64,000 nucleotides of DNA from Marthasterias glacialis (Eukaryota > Echinodermata > Asteroidea > Forcipulatida > Asteriidae): NCBI GenBank assembly GCA_911728455.2, contig OU452229.1:439001-503000 (forward strand), read 5' to 3'. Positions 37,601 through 45,664 of the stretch are shown one piece after another. The notes beneath the pieces were generated by a model, which was given only the letters and a program-made list of their open reading frames with translations, did not search any database and was not told the origin of the DNA. Made by a program: the position numbers and the translations under genes. Each line of letters begins with the position of its first letter. Position 1 is the stretch's first letter.

Positions 37601-39378
37601 CACTGGTGTAGAAACGTTTACTTTAAAGAGTAACAAACGAAATCAGTATCAGTTGAGTTACTACTAGTATTCGTTTTGGGAAAAAATTGAATTACGACAA
37701 CAGCGAGGTTTCCAAAAGCTGTACGTATGTGTTTGCCGAATCAGGGAATCGTTTTCCCACTGAGTTTCAATACCTTTTGAAGAAAATCTTAATATGAGTC
37801 AACATGATCCTAGTTGCAGTGACACTGACTCGGTTTGAGACATACAGCACTAAAGATGTTTCTCTAGAATTACTGACAAACTGTGGATAATGTTTAGTGA
37901 ACAAGATAAGAGTGGATTCTTAAACCATCGTTTGGAAAATGGAACAAAGGTTTTTTGGTCAAACCTGGGTCTTCGCTGTACCAGTAGAATCTAAAACCTG
38001 TGTACACAACGCTGGAGTCGGATTTAAACCAGAAATGCAGCTGATTCTGAGTGCTAATAATCGGATCTGGAATAGAATGACCACAGAATCGACCGATCGT
38101 TGGAGATTCTGAAGAGCCGCCATCGTCGACCTGCAACACATCGTAGCCACAGTTCGGATGATTCTCCAAATCGAAGCGAGTGAAGATGACGTGAACGATC
38201 TGAATAGGGATGGTTAAGAGGTGTTTACTATAGCAAGATTCAAGTACTCTCAATTTTTTTTTTGGATCATCTAGTTTTTTTGTAATACGAGAGGTTACCT
38301 TGTTTTCTTGTACGGTGATGACCCAGGAACAGTTCATTCTGTTATCGTACACCGGACCCGAAGGAGGAAACTCAAGGAAGCCGTTTTCTCCATACAGGTA
38401 AGAACCACAACCTGTGCAAAGATAACGGGGTACAGTAAAAAGGAGACCCGGTGATGGATCACACTGTCCAGGAGTTTGAGATGCTCTTCATTTCCAATTC
38501 TACTTTACAAAACAACATCTTAACATCAGCACAATGCACACAAGTATTATTTCGCATACTTTTACGGCAGTTTATTATAGTCACATACATGCATATGGTT
38601 GGGAAAAGTCATAAAAAATAGGTTTTTTTTACATAAATGTGGTTTTTTTTTAAACGTTTCAATGTGTTATTTTTATTTGCTATTTTTTGTTCTTCTCCTT
38701 TTAACTCGGAAGAATGTTTTGAGATTTCAAAATACCTGTTGACGTATCATATCCAGCTGTTGTGACGACACTTTCTATGGAAAAGAAATGAACCAGCAAA
38801 TCAGTGGTGAGTTTAACACAATGCATAATATTGATGCATCATTATTTTTTTTATATATATATATTTACACTTCATCATATATTTTGAATCTTAAAGTTCA
38901 CTTTAGTAAACTTACTACCTTTCTGCTGAGAATCATTTTCCGTCTAAAATGGACGATAAAAACAGTTTCCCAACTGTTCTGTTTATTGTTGGGTTGTTGG
39001 GATGTTTATTGGATTGTTTATTTGTTTCTTTGTTTCGTTGTTTTCGTTTCTTTGTTTAAACAAGCACTCTTCCTAAAATCAATGATGATTACAATAATTA
39101 TACCATTAGTGGTGTGCTTGTTTGATGAAACCAATCAACCATGGTCAATCTTCCTTATTCGTGTCGCTAAGCCAAGTGGACGAAGGAGCTCACGAGATTT
39201 CACAAGCGAAGCGGACTAATTGCAAGCATAATTTTGGATATGTGTCTTTTAAGCTGGCTTTCGAAGATCCATAACGAGCAAAATAAGAACACATGTACAA
39301 TGACTCACCAGCAAGAGTGCATATGAAAATCAAAAGCGATGTCTTCATTTTGAAAAAGTTCATTCTGAAAAGTACCAT
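4351..39378 (-). CDS. Giant membrane-anchored CUB-mucin: signal peptide, 21 CUB domains with mucin linkers, EGF, SEA, TM
   Basis: I rebuilt this gene from splice sites and reading phase. Order on the minus strand: signal-peptide exon (39309-39378); 39-bp exon (38736-38774); 21 repeats of CUB-A, CUB-B and linker exons (38411 down to 9780, last repeat without linker); 36-bp Ser/Thr exon (9288-9323); 453-bp mucin exon (8490-8942); EGF exon (7972-8139); SEA exons (7242-7366, 6575-6764); TM/tail exon (4351-4619). The exon lengths sum to 12,873 bp, which is 4,290 codons plus stop with no frame break, and almost every junction is a phase 1 boundary as in shuffled extracellular modules. The product should be a very long, glycosylated cell-surface protein. 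CUB domains commonly bind protein or glycan partners with Ca2+, and SEA domains in membrane mucins self-cleave. I know no named orthologue with this architecture. All 21 linkers and domains appear open, except that the unit-2 linker lacks its acceptor. Confidence 0.85.
4620..6574 (-). other. CUB-mucin last intron
   Basis: Both flanking exons are in phase 1, so no missing exon is needed. At about 5405-5510 there are short repeated pieces (GGTATCCAATCACTA twice). At about 5935-6340 lies a dispersed-repeat-like stretch with a 14-bp inverted repeat, listed separately. Confidence 0.6.
6132..6165. repeat. Perfect inverted repeat, 14-bp arms, 6-nt loop
   Basis: Arms TCTGAGAAGCGTTA (6132-6145) and TAACGCTTCTCAGA (6152-6165) flank the loop CGGCCA. 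It lies inside a repeat-like part of the last intron and could form a stable hairpin on either strand. No run of T follows, so it does not look like a Pol III terminator. Confidence 0.8.
6575..7366 (-). CDS. CUB-mucin SEA domain (two exons)
   Basis: Exon 7242-7366 codes the first half: VLIGRVRITFLSG, then FTQQLTDRNSAEFINLAQAC, the usual SEA pattern of a beta strand, an L-D-x-x-S-x-E-F turn and a helix. Exon 6575-6764 codes the second half: ATECDVTSFTSGSINVNFVL, then a helix VASQITEVAKTVP. GSINV matches the GSxxV type of autoproteolysis site of membrane-mucin SEA domains, where strain cuts between Gly and Ser. The junction between the halves is phase 0, and the second exon ends in phase 1 to join the TM exon. 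The second exon begins IFLLASIATECDV, a few residues shorter than typical SEA loops. Expected result: a cleaved but non-covalently held, sheddable ectodomain. Confidence 0.8.
7972..8139 (-). CDS. CUB-mucin EGF-like exon
   Basis: This 168-bp exon codes a 56-residue module with six cysteines: DPC, QAC, TDC, HHC, EGC and GTC, with LAGW between C5 and C6 and a G-T-C end. The order fits an EGF-like fold, but C4 and C5 are two residues apart rather than one. It sits just before the SEA domain, as in membrane mucins such as MUC3/MUC17-type proteins, where EGF modules flank SEA. ENFT and NGT are N-glycosylation sequons. Entry is phase 1 (acceptor TTTTAG|GCCC) and exit is phase 1 (donor AAAA|GTAAGA). 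Confidence 0.75.
8490..8942 (-). CDS. CUB-mucin membrane-proximal Ser/Thr-rich exon with 9-11-residue repeats
   Basis: A 151-codon exon, phase 1 to phase 1. After ENADIRSTLITSDTITST it carries about a dozen short repeats of the type QNEMTTESS / QNELTTEPF / RNEATTESF / QNEVTTDR, ending MSTLSG. It is rich in Thr, Ser, Glu and Asn and has no cysteine, so it should be an extended O-glycosylated stalk. The repeat motif differs from the EASTPx motif of the array linkers, so the two arose separately. Confidence 0.8.
9288..9323 (-). CDS. CUB-mucin 36-bp Ser/Thr micro-exon
   Basis: Codes NVTTSTVDPLT flanked by phase 1 glycine codons (acceptor ATTTAG|GAAATG, donor ACAG|GTAATAC). It joins the last CUB domain to the long stalk exon. 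It resembles the 39-bp exon at 38736-38774 in size, phase and composition, so the array is bracketed by two small Ser/Thr exons. Confidence 0.7.
9324..9779 (-). other. CUB-mucin intron after the last CUB domain
   Basis: This intron replaces the place where a linker exon would be expected. I see no linker remnant (no run of GTAGAAGCTTC) and no other exon. Confidence 0.5.
9780..16756 (-). CDS. CUB-mucin repeat units 16-21 (3' outer units)
   Basis: Exons as CUB-A; CUB-B; linker. U16 16644-16756; 16311-16545; 15758-15955. U17 15348-15460; 15016-15250; 14461-14658. U18 14044-14156; 13714-13948; 13150-13368. U19 12736-12848; 12407-12641; 11842-12057. U20 11428-11540; 11093-11327; 10523-10738. U21 10109-10221; 9780-10014; no linker. 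CUB-A has CGSYLYGENG and NCSW; CUB-B has FTRFDLEN, NCGFDVL or NCGYDVL, GRFCG, and WFKSD, giving the four CUB cysteines and the acidic residues usual for Ca2+ binding. This subtype has Q in DVLQVNDGG and VVYTGF. Linkers of U16 and U17 are six codons shorter (198 bp); U18 has one extra codon (219 bp). U19 and U21 end CUB-A with ENL instead of ENK; U17 has SNLYG instead of SYLYG. Confidence 0.85.
17048..33235 (-). CDS. CUB-mucin repeat units 5-15 (homogenised core)
   Basis: CUB-A; CUB-B; linker. U5 33123-33235; 32793-33027; 32232-32447. U6 31817-31929; 31487-31721; 30928-31143. U7 30514-30626; 30184-30418; 29267-29482. U8 28852-28964; 28522-28756; 27251-27466. U9 26836-26948; 26506-26740; 25947-26162. 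U10 25533-25645; 25203-25437; 24286-24501. U11 23871-23983; 23541-23775; 22982-23197. U12 22568-22680; 22238-22472; 21321-21536. U13 20906-21018; 20576-20810; 20017-20232. U14 19603-19715; 19273-19507; 18710-18925. U15 18295-18407; 17965-18199; 17048-17263. These share a CUB-B subtype: ENHWNCGYDVLLVNDGG, WFESD and VVRTGF. All linkers are 72 codons. U8 has ESK and SSQSP where the others have ENK and SSESP. Introns are as similar as exons, so the copies are recent. Confidence 0.85.
17554..17907 (-). repeat. 354-bp tandem duplication with truncated linker exon (unit 15)
   Basis: Repeats 17200-17553 exactly in layout: the acceptor, the first 60-70 bases of the linker exon and the intron upstream of it. 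The copied exon piece keeps its acceptor but lost its own donor, ending at AGAAGCGTC joined to TTATATTG. It is a partial, probably unused exon. Confidence 0.8.
21827..22180 (-). repeat. 354-bp truncated linker duplication (unit 12)
   Basis: Same junction and content as the unit 15 copy, following 21473-21826. Carried along with the two-unit block rather than arising anew. Confidence 0.8.
24792..25145 (-). repeat. 354-bp truncated linker duplication (unit 10)
   Basis: Follows 24438-24791 with the same breakpoint, 2,965 bp from the unit 12 copy. Confidence 0.8.
27757..28464 (-). repeat. Double 354-bp truncated linker duplication (unit 8)
   Basis: Two copies in a row (27757-28110 and 28111-28464) after the full linker exon, making a triplicated segment. 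It shows that the 354-bp unit itself changes copy number by slippage or unequal exchange. Confidence 0.8.
29773..30126 (-). repeat. 354-bp truncated linker duplication (unit 7)
   Basis: Follows 29419-29772 with the same junction as the others. Units 5, 14 and the odd subtype lack it. Confidence 0.8.
33537..38411 (-). CDS. CUB-mucin repeat units 1-4 (5' outer units)
   Basis: CUB-A; CUB-B; linker. U1 38299-38411; 37965-38199; 37405-37620. U2 36993-37105; 36661-36895; 36162-36305. U3 35748-35860; 35416-35650; 34856-35071. U4 34440-34552; 34108-34342; 33537-33752. These have the outer subtype (ENHPNCGYDVLQV or ENQPNCGYDVLQV, WFKSD, VVYTGF), like units 16-21, so the core expanded inside an older array. 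Three of the four (U1, U3, U4) read VDDGG where other units read VNDGG. The linker of U2 is shortened to 48 codons and its acceptor AG is changed (see separate entry). U4 ends EDQG instead of EDPG. The linker motif is EASTPx in an 18-bp DNA period. NCS in each CUB, and NVS and NTS in each linker, are N-glycosylation sequons. Confidence 0.85.
36162..36305 (-). pseudogene. Unit 2 linker exon with lost splice acceptor
   Basis: In the other linkers the acceptor reads TTTAAAG|TAAACG. Here it reads TTTAATTTAAACG, so the AG is gone. The exon is otherwise open, 144 bp, and keeps its donor. Two outcomes stay in frame: skipping (both ends are phase 1, joining CUB 2 to CUB 3 directly), or use of the internal ACACCAG|GGGAAGC site, also phase 1. 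The protein length given for the gene counts this exon in full. Confidence 0.65.
38736..38774 (-). CDS. CUB-mucin 39-bp Ser/Thr exon before CUB 1
   Basis: Codes SVVTTAGYDTST between phase 1 junctions (acceptor TTCCATAG|AAAG, donor ACAG|GTATTTTG). It links the signal peptide to the first CUB domain. Confidence 0.7.
39309..39378 (-). CDS. CUB-mucin signal-peptide exon
   Basis: A strong acceptor (TTTATTTTCTTTCAG) directly precedes ATG GTA CTT, so the first Met codon (39376-39378) opens the exon and a 5' UTR exon must lie to the right. A second in-frame Met at 39361-39363 has A at -3 and gives MNFFKMKTSLLIFICTLAG, a textbook signal peptide: Lys-containing n-region, hydrophobic LLIFI core, small residues before the cut. 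I favour that start, which shortens the product by five residues. The exon ends GCTG|GTGAGTC in phase 1. Confidence 0.75.
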
Positions 39379-40208
39379 CTGAAAGAAAATAAAGAACAAC
39401 AAGATTTACTGAAACCAATTTTTCCGATCGGTAATTTTTGTTTTCTTTCACGTTTTATTTGTTCTCAGTCATGTACGTCTCACACTAATTTTTTAAATGT
39501 TCATCATTTACCATTATATCAAGCAACTTTTTACAACAGCTGTTATAGACAAGTTTACATACATTTGCTGGATCATATTACGAAACCTCTGTAAAAAGTC
39601 CCTCAGTATACGATAAATTGAAAAGGGTGATTATTATTTTATTGTATTTTTTGTTTGTTTTACTCCTCGTGTGTTCTTCCCTGCACCATCACCAAGGACA
39701 CTTGACAACAAGTAGACCCCCTCCCCACGATATTGTACCCGGTACCAGGAGGGCAGACTGAACAATTATTATGCAGCCAGCAGACTGAGCAATTAGAGCA
39801 TTGACTTCCCCTTCCCACAATGTTTGTACCATGCCAGGAGGACAGATCGCGTTCTGGGGCCCACCATTGACTCCACACCTTTTTTATAATATTATTACCT
39901 AGTAGTCCTAATATATTAATATTTATTTTCGTTACGTGTCCCTTTAGGCCTCCGTGTACAGAAAAAGACATCGTATCCTTTCAAGTTATTTTCTTTACAT
40001 AGAACGTACTTGACTTTTTATTGTCCGTTGTGCTGTCGTATCAATTTGTGTAGATTCGATCCGATGGCATCAGATTGAGGCTGAACATAATTGAGGGGCT
40101 GTCCAAAAAGGACCCATGGAAAGAAGGAGAGACGTAAACAAATATGGGTTCTAGTTGTTCGTACTTTACTTGAGGCCCTGAATGGCCTGATAAAGATAGA
40201 CCAGGTAC
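39379..40208. other. Region upstream of the CUB-mucin signal exon
   Basis: Should hold the 5' UTR exon and promoter of the CUB gene, which I cannot place. At 39660-39880 (minus) lies a Cys-rich open stretch described separately. Confidence 0.4.
39660..39971 (-). other. Cys-rich open frame, possible decayed exon
   Basis: The minus frame contains two similar pieces, SSWHGTNIVGRGSQCSNCSV and CPPGTGYNIVGRGSTCC, i.e. a tandem GTxxNIVGRGSxC pattern in a CPPGTG setting, like cysteine-rich receptor repeats (TNFR or ephrin-receptor type GCC2/GCC3). I see no clean splice sites or signal peptide. It may be an orphan or decayed exon, or chance. Confidence 0.25.
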
Positions 40209-41009
40209 AATAGACCGATTGCGCGACAATGTTTACATGCGGTCACGTGACCCCCTATCGGGTATGACGTCATACAGCTGATGAAAAAAATACGTGTAAA
40301 AGCATATAGGCCGTGACACAGAGTGAGTTCTAAAACAGTCAATTTTATTTTCGTTAAGCGATGAATTAGTTAATCAGCCCCTTTATTTAAAGTAATATGT
40401 TGTGGCATTAATTACATCTCTGTTTCATAATTTAACAGGATTCTACTAAAAAGAGGTTGTTTTTTTAGCCATGCACTACCGGCGTCGGACGACTATTATG
40501 TAGCCACCCGTGTGTTATTTTGTTTGTAATGTTGGCCTAAATCGCTGTAAAAAAGGGTAAAGAACGTTGGAACCTTGAGCATTAATACCTAGCCTTGCAG
40601 AATTTCAAATAGGCAAAGGAATCACACAGTTTTGGAAAGCAATTTCTTTGGAGGATTTCAGCTTCAAAACTTTGAAATTTTTGTGTTGAAAAGTGTGTGG
40701 TGATCGCGGTCGTCTGGCCTAACGTTCCGTCGCGCGCTGTACACATCGTGCACATTTATACCGTACTTTTACAATTTTCAAAACTTGCTGGAACTGTCCT
40801 TACTGGCTTTATTCAGCCACTTGAAGGTCTTTGGTACAAACTCTGGACTATCTTTCACAGATTTCGAGCATGAAAAGCCTCGATCGAATAGTTTAAATGC
40901 ATTAATCATCGTGTACCGTACCACCCTTTCCTATGGAGGATTACGTGTGTGTGTTTACATTTTATACCCAACAGGGGTCACGTGACGTAGGTCGTGCAAT
41001 CAGTCTATT
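40209..41009 (+). mobile_element. Non-autonomous TIR element, copy 1
   Basis: The left end AATAGACCGATTGCGCGAC is matched by the inverted right end (reverse complement AATAGACTGATTGCACGAC), 801 bp in all. Sequence next to the TIR (ACATGCGGTCACGTGACC) and internal blocks (CGTCTGGCC, TGTAGCCACCCG, TTATTTTGTTTGTA, GGTAAAGAACGTTGG) recur inverted in the element at 46543. A conserved open patch near 40785-40960 (ALIIVYRTTLSYGG) also recurs there. No transposase motif is visible. The superfamily is unknown; no clear target-site duplication. Confidence 0.6.
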
Positions 41010-43855
41010 AAAAACATATTCGTTACCTTGAAATACTATTTTGTTCCCTTGCTGAATGAGCACCAAAGATACTAGAAAAACAAGAATAGGACACTCTTAG
41101 TAGAAAATGGGTGCGCCCGCTGCTGTTGGTATAGGTAAAACCAGAGATCGTTTGCGCAATAAGAAGGGCCTGCTAAATGGAAAAACTTAGGCCAAATGGT
41201 CCCACCAACTTAATAATGTGAAGGCAGATCAAAAATATGGTGTTCGGCCAAAAGTTGTGCCAATGAATCCTAGCAAAATTGACACATGGGGGAGGGCGCC
41301 ATCAAGCGGTAGGTATAAAAAGGCGTTACATCTGCTACCCTGCAAAACAGCGCAAGTATCCCATCATGTGTTTTGGTATCTTTGATGAGCACACACCATT
41401 ATAACAGACCACCATTTCATAAAGAACACATGATTAAAACGCTTATTTTGTGAGCCCAAAGCTCCGTTGTAAAAGTTCATTTTTTTCCCACCCGATTCCT
41501 TGAGCCTGACATTCAGTAACACTCGCTGATTCCCCCATCTCCTACTCAATTGAAAGAGAACAAACTTCAACAACTATAAATAAAACGACCCTCACAGTAT
41601 TTTTGGCGATCACGGAAAGTGCTTTAAAACGTTTCCAATAATTCAAATGGCATAATCAAGGGCTCCGTATCAAGGAGATACAAAGAAAGGGGATGCGTTT
41701 GTTATGGTGGGGAGGAGCAGCCTTTTTTGTACCGAGATGCATTAAAGAAAATTATAAAGATCAGCGTAGCGTTCTGCAATCATCGGATGGTTGGCTGTCA
41801 CTCGTCGTCATGGGCATGAACCATCAAGGGACCCAGTGTATGAAACCGTATGGCTGTTCTGCATTTAGTCGACCGACACAACGACCGTCGCTCCACCCTG
41901 CGACCCCTCTTACAAATGAGTTATTTGTTCTGCTTCGTCATAACACGTTCGTGTATGTAAAGGTATTACTACACGATCGGATCCAGTGTTGGTTGGTTTC
42001 TATGACAATAATTTTAGTAAACAATTGTTCATCCTTTGAAAAAGCTATTGACTTCTTGCACGCGGCGACTGTGCCACGCTCACCATTTTAGGAGTCAAAA
42101 GGTACGTGTACAAACGCAGCACCGCACAAACGCAGTACACTGTATAAGACAGTGACTTTGACTTCCAAAATGGCGCAAACAAGATTAATGTGATGATTTT
42201 GACTCAAACGAAAGGGTGAAAACAATGTTCCGTTCTCAGTTTTATTTGTTCTGTATTTAACGAATTCAAGCCCACACACACCCTATGGCAATTATGGAGT
42301 TTTCCTATTGTATTATTCCCTTTTCTGCAATTGTGAACCTATCGTCCCTTTTGTTATAAGTCCTTGGTTGGAATGTCACTACAAGAGTACACTCTCTCAC
42401 ACACACAACACACTCTTGGGGTTGGGGCTGGGGAACTTGGCCCTAGGATTGTGCCCCAGCCCCAATAAGACAATAAGAAAAAAAATTAAAGGCATTGAAA
42501 TTTACAGGAGTAGGCTACCGAAATTAAACTAATAGGTAATCAAAGTTCCCTCGGATATGTTTTGAACTAAATCAGGGTTGTTATTATCTGTTACTTCATT
42601 CCATTGTTACCCTATAGGCTCTCTTCCTATCGTCATAACACTTATACACAAAACTGTTATTTTCAACCAAATTTTGAAAATGATCACAATCCACCCAAAT
42701 GAGGGTGTTTCTCCCTTAGTACGTGGGTTCAACTGGGCAAACGTTTTTGTTTCAATGCAGGCCTGGCCATTAATGATATAACAATAATGGTGTTACGGCA
42801 GACTTGGCAATGGCTCCCTCATGTCTAGTTTTGCTGTAACAACGTTTGCGTAAAGTCAAATCATTCTGAAAAATCCTACTGAATTAACTGAGCAAAAATA
42901 AAATAAAGACTCACCAATCAGTCCCATTTAGGAATATCTCAATGTTCCCTTCAGGTTTCTTCAAAGTTTCATCTGTAACTAAACCCTGCATCAAGCAGAT
43001 CCTAAGAGCAATGCGTTTGCTAAAGCCAACCAATAAGAATGAATTATGTTCCCAAACCCCTGCTTGCATCCTGTTAAAATACAATGACACTGTAAACAAC
43101 TACGGGTTCACCTCGAGTAGTAACTGATAACAATATCAAACAAGAATTAATAACTACCCCTAGGATCGAAAAGCCATTGTGTTACATATTTTGAAGTATT
43201 AGATGTTTTGTTGCCTTTGCAGGGAGTTCTTTTTATACATAGAGTATCCGGGAAAATAGTGATGCACGTTTATTTCTTATTATCAAGTGGTGGAACTGAA
43301 TTACAAAACTATCAAAGTAAACATTGTATCAATTGCGTTATGCTTACCAAGCAACATCCTGCCCAAGCTATCAATACTACACAGCGTGTTTATAAGGTTA
43401 CATGTGAGTCGATGGTTTGGTGACATTTATTCATTACGACCATCTAGTTTTTAATAAACCAAATCGGATTTACCGGTGATTCTCTGCAGAGAATCAACAT
43501 AAGCAATGGCGATTCATGAAAGGAGGGGTGGGGGTTCCAAGTGCTATTTCACAGTATTTCAAACTGAAATATTTCTCTTAAACAATTACTACTGGTATGA
43601 TTTTAATAATGGATGAGCTTTTAGAATGAGACTAGTCGTATTGTTTATTTTCAATTTTTACCAATAATACGTACTTTTGTATTTTGAAAATGCTGTAAGT
43701 CTTTATCTTTGTACGACATTCTGCAGGCGCTGATCAAGTAGATCAAATAGTTCCGGGCTCTCATCTACTCGATTCTCTCGGCCACCATTTTTCATTTTTC
43801 TTTTTTAATACTTGAAACTTAAATCATTATCTCACATATGGTGGTAAACTATGTA
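41010..43855. other. Intergenic stretch without recognisable genes
   Basis: I find no exon of a known family. The longest open frame (41693-42091, plus) has low-complexity translation without domain features. A 12-bp G/C-rich hairpin lies at 42422-42465. Confidence 0.4.
42422..42465. repeat. Perfect 12-bp inverted repeat, 20-nt loop
   Basis: Arms TTGGGGCTGGGG (42422-42433) and CCCCAGCCCCAA (42454-42465), after a CA-rich run. G-runs in the first arm could also favour a quadruplex. Confidence 0.75.
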
Positions 43856-44098
43856 TTAAAGGGCCTATGAAGAGCAATTTTTTTATATACATTTTTTATC
43901 AAATATCCATGCTTAATGACAGTTTTTAAGGAAAATGAAAAATAGTTGTTTTGTACTAAAATTAAGGTTTACTGTACTAATTGAATTTTTAAAAATGACC
44001 TGTCTTTAACTGGAACCATGAGGGCTCTGTTGTGTGACTCATAATAGGAACAAAGTCTCACAGCAGCATTAAAAATCAAAATTTCATAGGCCCTTTAA
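43856..44098. mobile_element. TTAA-flanked MITE with 16-bp perfect TIRs
   Basis: The left end TTAAAGGGCCTATGAA and right end TTCATAGGCCCTTTAA are perfect inverted repeats enclosing 243 bp of AT-rich non-coding DNA. TTAA at both edges fits the target duplication of piggyBac-type elements, although the element's own ends (AGGGCC) are not the usual CCC start. No coding capacity. Confidence 0.6.
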
Positions 44099-45017
44099 AG
44101 TCGAGCATCATCGGCTAAAAACTGGTAGATCACACAAGTAGATCCTCACCATTGATTGTTGGAACACTCTAGGAAGTGCTACAGCACTTTGAATGGAAAC
44201 TACAATGTTGAACGTGTAAAAAATCATTTATATTGCCCTCTTGCGTCATACCCTCGTCATCGTGACCTCCAATTATTTTTCTGGCTTGTTTTGAATCCCT
44301 CCCTGGTAACAATCCTGGATCCGCACCTCTTCTCTATTTTTCACTTTCAAACCAATGTTACCAAACTGATGGAGGAAGGGCTGATAATCTGGCTCTTTTT
44401 TGGTATCAGATTTGGATTCCATAATTTGAACCGCAAAAAAGAACTTGCAAATGGTATTATGGGGATACGAATTATTATATATATAAAAAATATATAAATT
44501 AATAATCCCGGAACAACAACACAAGACCAGTACTTTTAATTTGTCTGACTACATGGGGAATTCATCCCCTTTTGTTGACAATGAGAAATATTCCGACTTG
44601 TTTACGCAGAAATTTCCAATATCAAGTTGAAAAGTTTAGTTTTGTTTACGGTAGCTAAGTAACATAACTCTGCCAACAATGGTTAAATTATTTGGCTCGG
44701 TTGACGCTTGTTCAATTTTTGTGCATGCCTTGCTAAATTTCCGTCACCTTCATCGTGATTTACTCATCTATTGAGGTACTATTGATCTGCTCAGCGACGT
44801 CTGCAGCAGTCCAATAGTAATCAAAAGATTGCTTCACCGCAGTAATTGAAATACAATATTAATATCAATAAAAAAAACTAGACATAAAAACAAACACGGG
44901 GGGTTTCGGTGGAAATATATAAAACATCACGATTTCTTACTTGAAAATCTGTGTGACATTTAATTATGTTAAATGTGGTCATAAACCCTTGTATAACTAT
45001 TATTAAATATTTATTTT

Positions 45018-45640
45018 TTGAACTTCCTGTTTGAACGGGAAGGAAATGTCAATAAAGGTCATGGATAAAATAATTTTGTAACATTGGTTATTTACTTTGT
45101 TCAAAATGTCACAAACATAATGAATGTATTTTGTGTAGTTCGGGAGATATAATTATCGTGCAAATTAAACTAATAACAATGTATTTCGATAACTGACGAC
45201 GTCATGGTGACGTAACTGAAATATTGATTAAGTCTAGTTTAGCTATAACGTATTATTTATCCCATTGTGATAAACACGTTAAGTACAACCATGTAGCATT
45301 TTTTTAAACTCGTCGCTAGGGCGCTATTACACAAGATGACATCATCAAACCTACATTCTGAAAGAGTACATCTCACTAATGATTCCATACACAGAAACCA
45401 TATCGACATTTTAAATAATATTGTACGACCAAAACGTTTTTTTTTGTTCTTTCAACTTCCGGTTTGAACTAAAAGGAAAGGTCAAAATTGGGTCATGTCT
45501 GTGCAAAAAATTAACCACAAGCCATGATCTACAAAATGATGCAGAATATAAATCTATATCATGTGGTCTATGAGATATATAAGTTTGAATAACAATATTA
45601 ATTTATTGTAATTTGATACCCGATGATGTCATGATGATAC
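45018..45640. repeat. Two diverged direct repeats of about 200 bp
   Basis: Copies at about 45018-45215 and 45446-45640 share CTTCC(T/G)GTTTGAAC near the start, GGTCA, a GAGATATA block and an end with a GACGTCATG/GATGTCATG box. A third related piece (AATGACGTCATGATGGCG) is at about 48268. Old dispersed repeat family, class unknown. Confidence 0.45.
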
Positions 45641-45664
45641 GGCCACAGCCGTAGCCGAAGTCAC

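Noticed and set aside
10489-37667. Plus-strand open frames of 74-99 residues (MMSYFSRNEAIPADV type) over every linker
   Set aside because: They are antisense shadows of the linker exons. The 18-bp palindromic repeat keeps the complementary strand open, and they lack splice or start context.
9774-38150. 63-residue minus frames (MATMCCRSTMAAL type) in each CUB-B exon
   Set aside because: Shifted frames of the CUB-B exon. The true frame carries CUB cysteines and joins neighbours in phase.
9780-38411. Regularly spaced near-identical repeats resembling a CRISPR or satellite array
   Set aside because: The period is 1.3 kb and the repeats are exons and introns of one gene, with domain content and splice sites.
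41693-42091. 132-residue plus open frame as a gene
   Set aside because: Translation lacks any domain or low-entropy pattern of a real protein, and no promoter or splice context was seen.
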